Of a DNA stretch of 64,000 nucleotides, positions 50,783-60,238 are shown piece after piece. Origin of the DNA: Deinococcus detaillensis (GTDB taxonomy: Bacteria > Deinococcota > Deinococci > Deinococcales > Deinococcaceae); contig NZ_VKDB01000015.1 of the NCBI RefSeq assembly GCF_007280555.1, positions 27,742-91,741 of the forward strand, given 5' to 3'. The translations under genes were made by a program, and so were the position numbers. The stretch's first letter is position 1. Every line of letters begins with the position of its first letter. The notes beneath the pieces were generated by a model. That model ran no database searches, was not told where the DNA came from, and was given only the letters and a program-made list of their open reading frames with translations.

Positions 50783-52009
50783 CTACTTCTTAAAGGCCAC
50801 GCCTTCGCGCCCAAACAAGCGAGTCGCCAGCAAGGTCAGCGCTCCCGCCGCCAGTACGTTACCGCCCAAGCTGAGCAGCAGGTGGGGGCCGCTGAGAGCG
50901 CCCTTGACCGTGTCTAGGATGACCAACATGCTGCCGATCAGCGGCGCGGCGTAAAGGCCCGCTCCGGTTTTGAGAAAGTCGGCGTACTGAAGCATCACGG
51001 CGGGCAAGATAATCAAGATGGTCAGCGGCGCGATGTAGGTCTGGGCTTCTTTAACCGAGCGGGCAAACAGCGACAGCGTCAGCAGCGCGGCGCTGAGCAG
51101 CAGGGCCACCGAGGCGGCGGCCAGCAGCACCGCGCCGAACCCGGCGGGGCCGAGCGCCAGCGAGCCGCCGAAAGCCTGCTGAATGGCGCTTTGCGAAGCG
51201 CTTTGCCCGGCGGGCGTGAGCAGCAGCGCCAGCGGAGCGCTGAGCGATAAACCGATCACGCTGAAGGCGGCGGCCAGCAGCCCGGTCAGGGTGGTGGCCA
51301 CCAGCTTGCCCATCAGCACCGTGCTGCGCGGCGCGGGCGTGGCCAGCAGCGCTTCCAGGGTGCCGCGCTCGCGCTCTCCGGCGGTGGAGTCGGTGGCGGC
51401 GGCGGTGGCTCCGGCCAAGATGAACTGCAACATAAAAAACGGAATGATAAAGGCCAGTTGCCCGCTGCTGGCTTCCACCGCGTTGCTGGCGTTCACGGTG
51501 CTGAGCGCAATCGGCGTCAGCAGCGCCGGACTGAGCTTGAGTTCAGCCAGCTTTTTGCTCACCAGGTCTTTGTTGTAGGTCTGAACCACCGACCGGACTT
51601 TGCTGGCCGCGCCGCTCTCGGCTTTGAGGTTGCCGACTTTGTAAAAGAGTTGCAGGGTGCCGCTCTTGCCCGCCTCGCTGGGCAGAGGGGTGGTGGCCCT
51701 CAGCGCCGCGTCCACATCTCCCTTTTGCACGGCGGCGGTGGGGTCGGTCACGCTGACGAGCCGCACGCCTTTTTCAGTTTTGCTGTCGAGGGTCAGTTGG
51801 TTTCTCAGGGCGTCCGGCAACTTGCCCACCACCCCCACCGTTTGCCGCGTCTGGGCTTGGCCGCCCAGCAAGGTGCTGAGCAGCAGCGGCAGGCCCACCG
51901 TGAACAGCGGAATCAGCAGCAGCGGAATCAGGATGCTGCTGGTCAGGGTGCGCCTGTCTCTCAGGGTGGTGAGCAGTTCCTGCTTGGCGACTGTCCAGAC
52001 GCTAGCCAC
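50783..52009 (-). CDS. ABC-2 type permease (NatB-like)
   Basis: 408 residues. An N-terminal helix (about 22-45), a ~140-residue extracytoplasmic domain (GKLPDALRNQLTLDSKTEKG...), then five to six helices from about 185 to the end. GERERGTLEALLATPAPRSTVLMGK at about 213-237 is the conserved ABC-2 coupling segment. This arrangement is that of NatB-type exporters for sodium or unknown substrates. The ATPase gene overlaps its start. Confidence 0.88.
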   Translation of the reverse strand: MASVWTVAKQELLTTLRDRRTLTSSILIPLLLIPLFTVGLPLLLSTLLGGQAQTRQTVGVVGKLPDALRNQLTLDSKTEKGVRLVSVTDPTAAVQKGDVDAALRATTPLPSEAGKSGTLQLFYKVGNLKAESGAASKVRSVVQTYNKDLVSKKLAELKLSPALLTPIALSTVNASNAVEASSGQLAFIIPFFMLQFILAGATAAATDSTAGERERGTLEALLATPAPRSTVLMGKLVATTLTGLLAAAFSVIGLSLSAPLALLLTPAGQSASQSAIQQAFGGSLALGPAGFGAVLLAAASVALLLSAALLTLSLFARSVKEAQTYIAPLTILIILPAVMLQYADFLKTGAGLYAAPLIGSMLVILDTVKGALSGPHLLLSLGGNVLAAGALTLLATRLFGREGVAFKK

Positions 52010-52757
52010 GGAGCACCGCCTTACCGCGCTGGTTTTGTTTTTGTTCAGACAAGAGCTTGAAAAAAGCCCGTTCCAGATTGCTCTCGCCCGAATCCGCGAC
52101 CAGCTCCGGTACTGTGCCGACTTTCAGCACTTCGCCGCCCGCGATGACGGCCACGCGGTCACACAGTTCCTCGACCTCGCTCATGACGTGGGTCGAGTAG
52201 ACGATCAAGCGCTCACGGGTTTTGAGGGCCAGTACCAAGTCGAGCAGGATGCGGCGGGCCAGCACGTCCAGGCCGCTGGCAGCTTCGTCTAGCAGCAGCA
52301 CAGGTGGGTCATGAATCAGGGCGCGGGCCACCACGATTTTTTGTTTCATGCCCGTCGAAAAGCCGCCGGCCCGGATGTCGAGAAGGTCGTGCAAGTCCAG
52401 TTGTTGGCTGAGCGTTTCGATGCGCCCGTCGGTTGCGGCGCGGGTCATGCCGTACAGCGAGGCAAAGTAACGCAGCGTCTCGCGCCCGGTCAGGCGGTCA
52501 TGCAGGCCCATGCCGCCGTTGACCAGCCCGATGCTGGCCCGCACTTGCTGAGCCTGGCGCACGATGTCGTACCCGTTCACGCTGGCGGTGCCGGACGTGG
52601 GCGAGAGCAGCGTGGCCAGCGTTCTGAGCAAAGTGGTTTTGCCTGCGCCGTTGGCTCCGAGTAGGCCGAAGACCTCGCCGCTGCCGGCTTCCAGCGTGAT
52701 GTTTTTAAGGGCCTGAAAGTCGCCGTACGCTTTACCGAGATTTTGAATCTTGAGCAT
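52002..52757 (-). CDS. ABC transporter ATP-binding protein (NatA-like)
   Basis: 251 residues. Walker A LGANGAGKTTLLRTLAT (about 33-49), Q-loop region SIGLVNGGMGLHDRLTGRE, signature STGMKQKIVVARALIHDP (about 134), Walker B VLLLDEAASGLD, H-loop YSTHVMSEVEEL. The signature is FSTGMKQK rather than LSGGQ, usual for NatA-type exporters. Its start coincides with the regulator's stop, and its end overlaps the permease start. Confidence 0.92.
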   Translation of the reverse strand: MLKIQNLGKAYGDFQALKNITLEAGSGEVFGLLGANGAGKTTLLRTLATLLSPTSGTASVNGYDIVRQAQQVRASIGLVNGGMGLHDRLTGRETLRYFASLYGMTRAATDGRIETLSQQLDLHDLLDIRAGGFSTGMKQKIVVARALIHDPPVLLLDEAASGLDVLARRILLDLVLALKTRERLIVYSTHVMSEVEELCDRVAVIAGGEVLKVGTVPELVADSGESNLERAFFKLLSEQKQNQRGKAVLRG

Positions 52758-52990
52758 CAGTTGTTTCCCTCGTCGCTGAAAATGTCTTCGATTTTGATGC
52801 TGAACAGCCGCGCCAATTTGAAGGCGAGCGGCAAACTCGGATCGTATTTGCCGGTTTCTAGGGCGTTGACCGTTTGCCTGGACACGTCCAGCTTGTCGGC
52901 CAAGTCGGCCTGGGTCAGGTTGTGTTCGGCCCTAAGGACTTTGATGCGGTTTTTCATGTGGGGCCAGACCAGTGCAGGCGAGTCATTCAT
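52757..52990 (-). CDS. XRE-family HTH regulator
   Basis: A 77-residue Cro/C1-type DNA-binding protein. The HTH is IKVLRAEHNLTQADLADKLDVSRQTVNALETGKYDPSLPLAFKLARLFSIKIEDIF, shown here by its parts LTQADLADKL and SRQTVNALETG. Such short regulators commonly sit with NatAB-type transporters and small membrane proteins. The ATG at 52990 is preferred because AGGGGG lies before it and it overlaps the upstream stop; the ATG at 52957 would give the bare 66-residue domain. Confidence 0.87.
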   Translation of the reverse strand: MNDSPALVWPHMKNRIKVLRAEHNLTQADLADKLDVSRQTVNALETGKYDPSLPLAFKLARLFSIKIEDIFSDEGNN

Positions 52991-53390
52991 ACGCCCCCTT
53001 GCTGGAGCTGAGCGTGTTGAAGGTAGCGGAGAAGGCCAGTGACCAGGCCGCAGACAGCCAAAACAAGCTGAGCCAGTTGATATCGAGGCGGCCCAGCAAG
53101 CTGAGGGCCAGCAGCAGCAGGCCGCCGGAGGAGACAACCAATCCCGCAATGGCGTGCGCCTTGAGCAGGTTCAGGCGGCTGTACTCGTCGCTTACCCGGT
53201 ACTGATACGCGGCCAGAAAGAGTTGCAGTGGCAAGAGCAAAAGTGCGTAGCTGCCGCCGACCTGAGCCAGACTCAGCGGTGTGGCTAAGTAGACGGCGAT
53301 GAAAGGGAACGACAGCACAGTGGGCAAAATGACTTCCAACCACTGATAACGCTGAATTCTGGTGGCGCGGGTTTCATGAGTTTTCAGCAT
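52983..53390 (-). CDS. Small four-helix membrane protein, first next to the XRE gene
   Basis: 135 residues with four hydrophobic helices (about 20-40, 42-60, 78-98, 103-122). The linker YQYRVSDEYSRLNLLKAHAI between helices 2 and 3 matches the layout of its two upstream neighbours (QYRALDELGKLKFMKSW, TYRQMDEFAQRQQERA). Unknown function; probably a partner or target of the ABC exporter or regulator. Confidence 0.7.
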   Translation of the reverse strand: MLKTHETRATRIQRYQWLEVILPTVLSFPFIAVYLATPLSLAQVGGSYALLLLPLQLFLAAYQYRVSDEYSRLNLLKAHAIAGLVVSSGGLLLLALSLLGRLDINWLSLFWLSAAWSLAFSATFNTLSSSKGAYE

Positions 53391-53823
53391 GTCTGTCCCC
53401 TTTGAGGCGGCGCTCCGAAGTTCCACGGTTCAAGATCCAATTGGTGAGTGCCATAGCCAGTAGCCCCAGCATGAGCACACCGTAAGCAGCCATGAACGAC
53501 AGACTGGGCGGCACTGAAACTGACCGCTCTGCATTGAAGATCGTCCAGCCGATAAGAGCTGACAGCCCTGTCGATGTGACCATCCCAGCCACCATCCAGC
53601 TCTTCATGAATTTGAGTTTGCCGAGTTCGTCTAGCGCCCGGTATTGCCTGATCCAGATCCAGAACCCAGACATGGTAGCGGCGGCGGCGACACTCCAGTA
53701 CACCCAGGCGTCTAGAGGTCGCTGCCAGTAGCCGACGAAGAAGAGCGCCACGAAGACAATCATATAAATAAGTTCCAGTGTGCGGCTGGCTGTCCAAGCC
53801 CGCTCACGGCGTGTGGCCCTCAT
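53374..53823 (-). CDS. Small four-helix membrane protein, second of three
   Basis: 149 residues, four hydrophobic helices (about 14-33, 40-57, 77-95, 108-130), with the conserved cytoplasmic loop RQYRALDELGKLKFMKSWMV between helices 2 and 3. Same architecture as the flanking genes, pointing to tandem duplication. Overlaps the next gene by 17 bases and the preceding one by four. Confidence 0.68.
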   Translation of the reverse strand: MRATRRERAWTASRTLELIYMIVFVALFFVGYWQRPLDAWVYWSVAAAATMSGFWIWIRQYRALDELGKLKFMKSWMVAGMVTSTGLSALIGWTIFNAERSVSVPPSLSFMAAYGVLMLGLLAMALTNWILNRGTSERRLKGDRHAENS

Positions 53824-54254
53824 TTCCCCCCCTTCGCCAGCACCGCGCCGCGCACCACTGCCGCCGTATACATCACCATGCCGAACACGTACACCGCCCA
53901 CAGCGGAACAACCACGTTGGCGTAGCTGGCCACCGCGAACGCCACCATCGTGGCGACCATGCTCAGGAGGAAGGCGAAGGCGCAGGCCCGCTCCTGCTGA
54001 CGCTGGGCGAACTCGTCCATCTGGCGGTAGGTGCGCCAGAGCATGTAACCCATGCCCACCGGCAGGGCGGCGAGCAGGCCCAGCGACATCCCTTTAAAAA
54101 AGCTGTGAGCATGGCCCTCGGTGCGGGACTGGAGCAGCGCCACGACGATGGCAATTACCGTGAGAGCTACGGCGGCACCCACCATCCCCCACATGCTTTG
54201 CCAGACGCGGCGCTCACGCCTGGTGGTTTTGGGCTTGTCTTGTCTCGTCATCAT
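53820..54254 (-). CDS. Small four-helix membrane protein, first of the operon
   Basis: 144 residues, four hydrophobic helices (about 23-42, 53-72, 89-110, 114-134) and the loop WRTYRQMDEFAQRQQERACAF. First gene of a six-gene operon (three membrane proteins, XRE regulator, NatA, NatB) in which all genes overlap or abut. AAGGGAG precedes tandem ATGs at 54254 and 54251. Confidence 0.7.
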   Translation of the reverse strand: MMTRQDKPKTTRRERRVWQSMWGMVGAAVALTVIAIVVALLQSRTEGHAHSFFKGMSLGLLAALPVGMGYMLWRTYRQMDEFAQRQQERACAFAFLLSMVATMVAFAVASYANVVVPLWAVYVFGMVMYTAAVVRGAVLAKGGK

Positions 54255-54285
54255 GTCATTCTCCCTTGTCTTTAGGTAAAGTAGA

Positions 54286-54323
54286 CTTGACTTAAGGTAG
54301 GCCAGAAGAGACTAAAAGTCAAG
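54286..54323 (-). promoter_or_regulatory. Operon promoter flanked by an inverted repeat
   Basis: TTGACT (54322-54317), 17-base spacer, TACCTT (54299-54294). CTTGACTT (54286-54293) and AAGTCAAG (54316-54323) form an 8-bp inverted repeat covering the -35 and abutting the -10, a likely operator for the operon's XRE protein. Confidence 0.6.
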
Positions 54324-54343
54324 CACAGTTGACATAGCACAAC

Positions 54344-54371
54344 AAAAAAAGCCCCAGCACGGAGCCGGGGC
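54344..54371 (-). terminator. Terminator of the bshB gene
   Basis: GCCCCAGC with a complementary GCCGGGGC (54351-54371, one G-U pair) followed on the minus strand by seven T. Confidence 0.88.
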
Positions 54372-54389
54372 GCAGGCGAAAGGGCTGCT

Positions 54390-55220
54390 TCAGTCGTCCA
54401 AAGCCTCGAACCCCGCCAGCCCGTCAAACAAGCCCCGCATCGGGAAGGCGGGAAGGCCGGTGCGGGTGCCGCCAATCGAAAAGCCCTCGGTGCTGAGCAT
54501 CCGCTTTTCCATCTCGTCACGTTCTTCTTGCGACATCTGCCCCATGCGGCTGTTGGGGCCAGTCTGCGAGCCGTGCGCGATGAGCGCCGCCTTCTTGCGC
54601 TCAGCCTGAGCCGATACGTCCATTTTCACGGCGATGGTGTTGTCAGCCACGCCGTAAATATTGGGATCTAAATCCTGACCCATTCGCGCCAGCCCCTGCG
54701 CGGCTTCTACGCTCAGCGCACTGAAATACAGCCGCATCAGGCCGCCGCCGCCGAGGTTGCCGCTGCTAAAAAAGGCGGCGGCGGCGGCGCGGTGAATAAT
54801 CAGGTGGTCGATGTGGCCGTAACCGCCGTGCGGGTCGAAGGTAATCAGGATGTCGGGCTTGGTTGACGCAATCAAATCACGGATTTTGAGTTCGGCGGCA
54901 AATGGATTGACGTTCATCAGCGCCAGTGGGTCGTCGTAGCGGGTGCGCTCATAGCGGCCCGAGTCGTGGTAATCCAAAAACACCGGATCGGGAATGCCCA
55001 GCTCGGCGGTGGCCCGCTTGAGTTCGTCTTCGCGGTGCTGGCCGAGGTCGGTGATGGTCATGTTGGGGTCGCTGACCTTACCGGCTTCGCCGCGTGTGGC
55101 GCAGGCCAGCACCACCTTGACACCCCTTTGGGCGTAGTGGGCCAGGGTGCCGCCTACACTGAAGGCTTCGTCATCGGGGTGGGCAAATACGGCCAAAATG
55201 GTGGGCTGCTGCGTCGTCAT
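54390..55220 (-). CDS. bshB: PIG-L deacetylase, likely bacillithiol BshB
   Basis: 276 residues. Zinc-binding AHPDDEAFSVGGTLAHYA at about 13-30 and GYGHIDHLIIHRAAAAAF at about 134-151 define a LmbE/PIG-L deacetylase. In bacillithiol synthesis this enzyme deacetylates GlcNAc-malate, the product of BshA, whose gene is divergent next door; the pairing is the main reason for this specific name. Leaderless start: TAGAAT at 55233-55228, seven bases upstream. Confidence 0.88.
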   Translation of the reverse strand: MTTQQPTILAVFAHPDDEAFSVGGTLAHYAQRGVKVVLACATRGEAGKVSDPNMTITDLGQHREDELKRATAELGIPDPVFLDYHDSGRYERTRYDDPLALMNVNPFAAELKIRDLIASTKPDILITFDPHGGYGHIDHLIIHRAAAAAFFSSGNLGGGGLMRLYFSALSVEAAQGLARMGQDLDPNIYGVADNTIAVKMDVSAQAERKKAALIAHGSQTGPNSRMGQMSQEERDEMEKRMLSTEGFSIGGTRTGLPAFPMRGLFDGLAGFEALDD

Positions 55221-55316
55221 GAAGCCGATTCTAGCTGGCCTGAGGGCGCTCGTTTGCGGTCAAAGCCGCTGCCTGCCCCTCTGTGCCCTGACATTCGCCG
55301 CGTATAATCCGCATTC

Positions 55317-56513
55317 ATGTCCGCTCCCTTGCCCAAATTGCCCTTCGCTACTTCGCTCAGTCAGCGCTTTAATCTCGAAGAACCTGAAATGAAAATTGCC
55401 GTGCTGTGCCATTCGGGCGCGGGCGGCTCCGGCGTGGTCGCCACCGAGCTGGGCTTAGAAGTGGCGCGGGCGGGCAACGAAGTGCACTTTGTCGGCAACG
55501 CCGTGCCGTTCCGGTTGCAGGGCAGCAGCGGCGCGAACGGGCCGTACTTTCATCAGGCCAGCGCGTTTGCCTACGCCCTGTTTGACCAGCCCTTTCCCGA
55601 ACTCGCCGCCGCCAACGCACTGACCGAAGTGATTCAGGAACACGGCGTACAGCTCACCCACGCCCACTACGCCATCCCGCACGCCAGCTCGGCGCTGCAC
55701 GCCCGCAGCATTACTGGCAAAACCAAAGTGATCACCACCCTGCACGGCACCGACGTGACTTTAGTGGGCGCAGAACCGGCTTTTCGCCACACCACCCGCC
55801 ACGCCATCCAGCAGTCCGACGCGGTCACGGCGGTCTCGCAGTTTCTGGCCGACCTGACGCTGGAAACGCTGAATGTAGACGTGCCGATTGAAGTGATCTA
55901 CAACTTCGTAGACACCCAGCGCTTCGTTCGGGTCACCGACCCCGCCATTCGCGCCCGCTTTGCTCACCCCGACGAAGCCCTGCTGCTGCATGTCTCCAAC
56001 TTCCGTCCAGTCAAGCGGGTCGAAGACGTAGTGGAAGTGTTTGCGCGGGTCGCTTCCGAAATTCCGGCGCGGCTGCTGATGGTCGGAGACGGCCCTGAGC
56101 GCAGCCGCGCCTTCGAACTCGCCCAACAGCTCGGGGTGATTGGCCGCGTTCACTTCCTCGGCTCATTTCCCGACGTGCAAACCATAATGGGCATTGCCGA
56201 CCTCTTTTTGCTGCCTTCCAACAAAGAGAGTTTCGGTTTGGCAGCGCTGGAGGCCATGAGCTGCGAAGTGCCGGTGGTGGCCGCTCGCGCCGGGGGCATT
56301 CCCGAAGTGGTGGAAGACGGCGTGACGGGCCGCTTGGCCGAGGTGGGCGACGTGGACGGCATGGCGCACGCCGCGCTGGACATCCTCAAAAACCGCGATA
56401 CTTACTTGCGGATGGGGCAGGCGGGCCGCCGCGCCGCTGTGGAAAAGTTCCATCCGAGTTTGATCGTGCCGCAGTATCTGGCGGCGTACCGGCGGGTGTT
56501 GGGCAAGGCTTAA
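55317..56513 (+). CDS. bshA: N-acetyl-alpha-D-glucosaminyl L-malate synthase BshA
   Basis: GT4 glycosyltransferase joining UDP-GlcNAc and L-malate, the first step of bacillithiol synthesis. The BshA opening [22 protein letters not shown] begins at residue 25 of this ORF (shown in part as [13 protein letters not shown]). [13 protein letters not shown] and [11 protein letters not shown] are conserved, and the sugar-nucleotide site is [21 protein letters not shown] (about 303). TATAAT at 55303-55308 is eight bases before ATG 55317, favouring a leaderless 398-residue form; the ATG at 55389 gives the usual ~374. Confidence 0.92.
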   Translation: MSAPLPKLPFATSLSQRFNLEEPEMKIAVLCHSGAGGSGVVATELGLEVARAGNEVHFVGNAVPFRLQGSSGANGPYFHQASAFAYALFDQPFPELAAANALTEVIQEHGVQLTHAHYAIPHASSALHARSITGKTKVITTLHGTDVTLVGAEPAFRHTTRHAIQQSDAVTAVSQFLADLTLETLNVDVPIEVIYNFVDTQRFVRVTDPAIRARFAHPDEALLLHVSNFRPVKRVEDVVEVFARVASEIPARLLMVGDGPERSRAFELAQQLGVIGRVHFLGSFPDVQTIMGIADLFLLPSNKESFGLAALEAMSCEVPVVAARAGGIPEVVEDGVTGRLAEVGDVDGMAHAALDILKNRDTYLRMGQAGRRAAVEKFHPSLIVPQYLAAYRRVLGKA

Positions 56514-56719
56514 AGCGCTGTCAGTAAGGGGCGAGATTATCTTGCTCTGAAGATGAATAAGCCGAGGAACACGGCATCCAGAACCGCCAGCCCCTGCGCG
56601 GCAGTGTTGATCCGGAACAGGGAACAGAGCGCTGAGCAAGTCTTGGTGCTTTTTCCAGACCTTACGGCTCCCAGCTGCTTCCCGTGAATCCTTTATGGGA
56701 ATTCAGTATACTTTTACAC

Positions 56720-58828
56720 ATGAAGACCGTCGGGCCATTCGTGGCCGCTCGCCCGCTCGATAGCCGCGCCAGTGGCAGCCCAGCGCGGCCTGTGGTGACG
56801 CTCCACGCGCTTGACCGCCTCACGGGGATGCCCGCACTGGTCTACTTGCTGCCGCAGTTTTTGGAGCCGCTCCAGTTGCCCAACAGCCCTTCGCTGCTGC
56901 CTTACTTGGAAGCCGGACAGCAGGGCCAGCAAGCTTACCTCGCCTGCGAGTTGCCGCCGCACGCCGGGCTGGCCAGCGACCCGCTGCAAACCGCGCTCGG
57001 CGGCCTCAGGGCGCTCAATGCCCTGCACGAAGCGGGCCTGATCCACGGCGGCGTGGAGCCGTATCAGCTTTGGGAGTGGGACGGCGTGGTGCGGCTGGCC
57101 GGCGCGGGCTTGCCCTGGGGCGAGGCGGCAGGCGCACTGGCTGCGCCGGAAGGCGGCAGCAGTCCCGCCGCCGACCTCTATGCGCTGGGCGTGACCTTGC
57201 TGCGTATGGGCCCGCTGCCGGTGGGCCTGAGCGACTTGCTCAGCCCGTATCCGGCTCAGCGCCCCAGCGCCCGCGACGCGCTGGCCCGTATGAACGCTGG
57301 GCCGCCGCTGCCCAGCGAACCGGGCCCGCTGATGGTACAAGCGCCCCTGCACCCGCGCACAGAGCCGGTCATATCTGAGCCGGTTATTCTGCCGCTGATC
57401 GCTGATCCGGATGAGCCAGTGGGCGCTCGAAACGCCGCCGTCCACAACCACAGCGTCCCCATTTTGGGTTGGGATGAAGTGGACATCCCTGAATCATCCC
57501 TGAGCACGCTGGGCGCGGCTGAACCGGCACCGCCAGCACAGGAGCAGCTGCTTTCTCAAACGACGCGGGAAGCTGGTGAATCTGAACTGCTCGATTTTCT
57601 GGCGGCCTTTCCCACTGGCGAAGAAGCGGCGCATTTACTGGTGGCCGGGGCAAGTCCGGTTCAAGGTGCTGACCTTCCAGCTGCCGATTCGGTGGTGGCG
57701 GCCTCGCTGCCGCTGGCCGATGAAGCGCTTGCCAGAGCGCTAGATGAAGCCGTGCCAGATAAAGCACCGATTGAAAGCGTCGTCGGCACTGGAACGGATG
57801 CAGAGCCAGCTTCGCCAGAACAATCCCCTGAACCGCCGCACGGCTTAGGCGATTCGGCGGCGGTGCTCGAAAGTGCTGAAACGATGTTCTTGGCGTGGCC
57901 GAGCCAGCCGGAAGATGCGTCGCGCCCCACTGAGCCGCTCGGCCACGAGTCCGCGCCCGACGAGCCCATGCCCACCACGCTGCAGACACCTGAGCCAGCT
58001 TCGGAACCCTACGACTCGGCAGCGGGCCAAACCATCATCCTGGCCGCTGAGCCGCCGCCTTTGAACGTGCCGAGTTCAAGCGCCGAGCCGTCACCTGCCG
58101 CCGAGCTTGCAGCTTCCACCTCGATTCAGCTCGCCGCCGAGCAACCTACTGACCCTCAACCCGACCTCGGTCAACCCGACTCTATTGAGCCTAGTCGCGT
58201 GCCCATTTCTGAATCCACTCAGTCAGATGAAAACCGCTCCAGCGACTTGCCCGCGCCCACCGCTGTTTCGCCCCGGCAACTCAGGCCCGTCAAGATTGGC
58301 TGGAGTCAGGACGGTTCGTGGCAAGTCAAGAAAGGCGCTCGGGAGGGTGGAAATCAGCTCGCGGGCGCAGGCGGCGTGGTCGGCAGTACCGTTGCGCCTG
58401 CGTCCGATGCCAGTGACAGCTTGCCGCCGTTCGTGCGCCAAACCTCGGCTGCGCCTGCGGCGTCCGGCAGATTCAACCCGCTGTGGCTGCTGCTGTTGGT
58501 GATGGCTCTTGTGCTGGTGGTGGTGCTGGCCCGCACCGCTTTCCGGTCGAGCAGCGCTGCCCTGAGCGCTTCGGCGTGCTGCACCGTTTCGGCCCGCGTG
58601 GTGGGCAGTAGCGGCCAGAGCCTCAGCGCTCCGGTGCGCGTCAGCGTCAGCAGCGCCCCGGTGGGAAGCCGCCTGAGCGCCGGAACCCTCGTCGGTCAGG
58701 CCCCCGGCCCACTGGCGCTGGACGTTCCGGGGGCTTACGCGCTTAAGGTTGAAGGTGACGGGTACGCCGCCCAAACCGTGAATGTCACGGTGCCGGCCAC
58801 GCAGCCGCTGACCATTACTTTGCAGTAA
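56720..58828 (+). CDS. Pseudokinase-like protein with single TM helix and PEGA-like exterior domain
   Basis: 702 residues. Residues about 1-190 follow a Ser/Thr kinase layout but with the catalytic residues replaced: the HRDLKPxN loop reads HGGVEPYQL, DFG reads LAGAG, while APEGG and DLYALGVTLLRMG remain. A ~380-residue Glu/Pro/Ala/Ser-rich disordered region follows, then one TM helix (LWLLLLVMALVLVVVLA, about 592-608) and a C-terminal domain with PEGA-like features (YALKVEGDGYAAQTVNVTVPA). It resembles a receptor kinase that has lost catalysis. Leaderless start: TATACT at 56707-56712, seven bases upstream. Confidence 0.75.
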   Translation: MKTVGPFVAARPLDSRASGSPARPVVTLHALDRLTGMPALVYLLPQFLEPLQLPNSPSLLPYLEAGQQGQQAYLACELPPHAGLASDPLQTALGGLRALNALHEAGLIHGGVEPYQLWEWDGVVRLAGAGLPWGEAAGALAAPEGGSSPAADLYALGVTLLRMGPLPVGLSDLLSPYPAQRPSARDALARMNAGPPLPSEPGPLMVQAPLHPRTEPVISEPVILPLIADPDEPVGARNAAVHNHSVPILGWDEVDIPESSLSTLGAAEPAPPAQEQLLSQTTREAGESELLDFLAAFPTGEEAAHLLVAGASPVQGADLPAADSVVAASLPLADEALARALDEAVPDKAPIESVVGTGTDAEPASPEQSPEPPHGLGDSAAVLESAETMFLAWPSQPEDASRPTEPLGHESAPDEPMPTTLQTPEPASEPYDSAAGQTIILAAEPPPLNVPSSSAEPSPAAELAASTSIQLAAEQPTDPQPDLGQPDSIEPSRVPISESTQSDENRSSDLPAPTAVSPRQLRPVKIGWSQDGSWQVKKGAREGGNQLAGAGGVVGSTVAPASDASDSLPPFVRQTSAAPAASGRFNPLWLLLLVMALVLVVVLARTAFRSSSAALSASACCTVSARVVGSSGQSLSAPVRVSVSSAPVGSRLSAGTLVGQAPGPLALDVPGAYALKVEGDGYAAQTVNVTVPATQPLTITLQ

Positions 58829-58845
58829 AACTGGCACAAGCAAAC

Positions 58846-58881
58846 AAACGGGGCCGCACCCATCCGAAGGTGCGGCCCCGT
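58846..58881. terminator. Bidirectional terminator between convergent genes
   Basis: Perfect 14-bp stem (58846-58859 with 58868-58881), loop CATCCGAA. On the minus strand it is followed by TTTGTTTG, so it mainly serves glyA. Confidence 0.85.
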
Positions 58882-58903
58882 TCTGTGTCAGCAATCTAGC
58901 TGC

Positions 58904-60136
58904 TTACGGCAGGTCGAATCCGCCCATCCAGTCATGCACTTCAGCCTTGACATTTTCGCCTCTCAGCGCCCGGTCAATCAAGTTGGCGATCTTGGGCATG
59001 TCGCTTTCGAGCATGCCGCGTGTGGTCACAGCCGGCGTGCCGATGCGGATGCCGCCGCCGTGCAAAATCTTTTCGGTGTCAAACGGCAAAGTGGATTTGG
59101 AAATGGTGATGTGAACGGCGTCCAGCGCTTTGGTGGCTTTGGTGCCGTTGAGGCTCTGCGGGCGCAAATCTAAGACAAACAAGTGGTTGTCGGTGCCGCC
59201 CGACACCACCCGGTAGCCAAGAGCTTGAAACTCGGAAGCCAGCGCCTGAGCATTTTTAATGACCTGAGCGCTGTAGGTTTTGAATTCCGGCGTCAGCGCT
59301 TCGCCAAACGCGATGGCCTTGCCCGCGATCACGTGTTCCAGCGGCCCGCCCTGATGGCCCGGAAAGATAGCGCGGTCGAGCTTGGCGGCAATCTCCAGAT
59401 CGCTGCTGAGCAGCAGGCCCGAGCGCGGCCCGCGCAGGGTCTTGTGGGTGGTGGTGGCGACCACGTGGGCGTGGGGCAGGGGGCTGGGATGCACGCCCGC
59501 CGCCACCAGTCCGGCGATGTGGGCAATATCGGCAAACAAAATCGCGCCCACTTCGTCGGCAATGGCTCTGAACGCCGCGAAGTCGATGATCCGGCTGTAG
59601 GCGCTGGCACCCGCGATGATCATTTTGGGTTTGTGTTCGTGGGCGAGGCGGCGCACCTGCTCCATGTCGATTCGCTCGCTGTCCTTGTCCACCTGATAGC
59701 CGACGATCTGGTAGCGCATGCCCGAAAAGTTGACGGGGGAACCGTGCGTCAGGTGTCCGCCGTGCGCCAGATCCATGCCCAGCACCGTGTCGCCCTGACT
59801 CAGCAGTGCGCCGTAGACCGCGATATTGGCGCTGCTGCCCGAATGCGGCTGCACATTGGCCCACTCGGCCCCAAACAGCGCTTTGGCCCGTTCGATGGCC
59901 AGCGTTTCTACTTTGTCCACCACTTCGCAGCCGCCGTACCAGCGCTTGCCCGGATAGCCCTCGGCGTATTTGTTGGTGAGAATGCTGCCCACCGCTTCGC
60001 GCACGGCGGCGCTGGTAAAGTTCTCGGAGGCGATCAGTTCCAGGCCGTAGCGCTGGCGCTGGGCTTCTTCCTGAATCAGATCAAAAACGGCGGTGTCGCG
60101 CTGTCCGGCGGCGGGTCGGGCGAGGGTATCAGTCAT
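58904..60136 (-). CDS. glyA: Serine hydroxymethyltransferase
   Basis: PLP enzyme interconverting serine and glycine and loading one-carbon units on tetrahydrofolate. 410 residues. [11 protein letters not shown] (about 31), [15 protein letters not shown] (about 55-69), the PLP Lys in [15 protein letters not shown] (about 227) and [14 protein letters not shown] (about 350). The ATG at 60136 lies seven bases after TACGCT (60149-60144), so the mRNA is leaderless; the open frame upstream to 60193 is not needed. Confidence 0.97.
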   Translation of the reverse strand: MTDTLARPAAGQRDTAVFDLIQEEAQRQRYGLELIASENFTSAAVREAVGSILTNKYAEGYPGKRWYGGCEVVDKVETLAIERAKALFGAEWANVQPHSGSSANIAVYGALLSQGDTVLGMDLAHGGHLTHGSPVNFSGMRYQIVGYQVDKDSERIDMEQVRRLAHEHKPKMIIAGASAYSRIIDFAAFRAIADEVGAILFADIAHIAGLVAAGVHPSPLPHAHVVATTTHKTLRGPRSGLLLSSDLEIAAKLDRAIFPGHQGGPLEHVIAGKAIAFGEALTPEFKTYSAQVIKNAQALASEFQALGYRVVSGGTDNHLFVLDLRPQSLNGTKATKALDAVHITISKSTLPFDTEKILHGGGIRIGTPAVTTRGMLESDMPKIANLIDRALRGENVKAEVHDWMGGFDLP

Positions 60137-60238
60137 GCTCTGAAGCGTAACACAGCCCGCCCAGCGGCGGTAAGGGACATCGGCGCTTGGCATCGGCGTG
60201 CCGGTTGAAATGGGGGCAGCCTCCTTTACACTGAGGCC

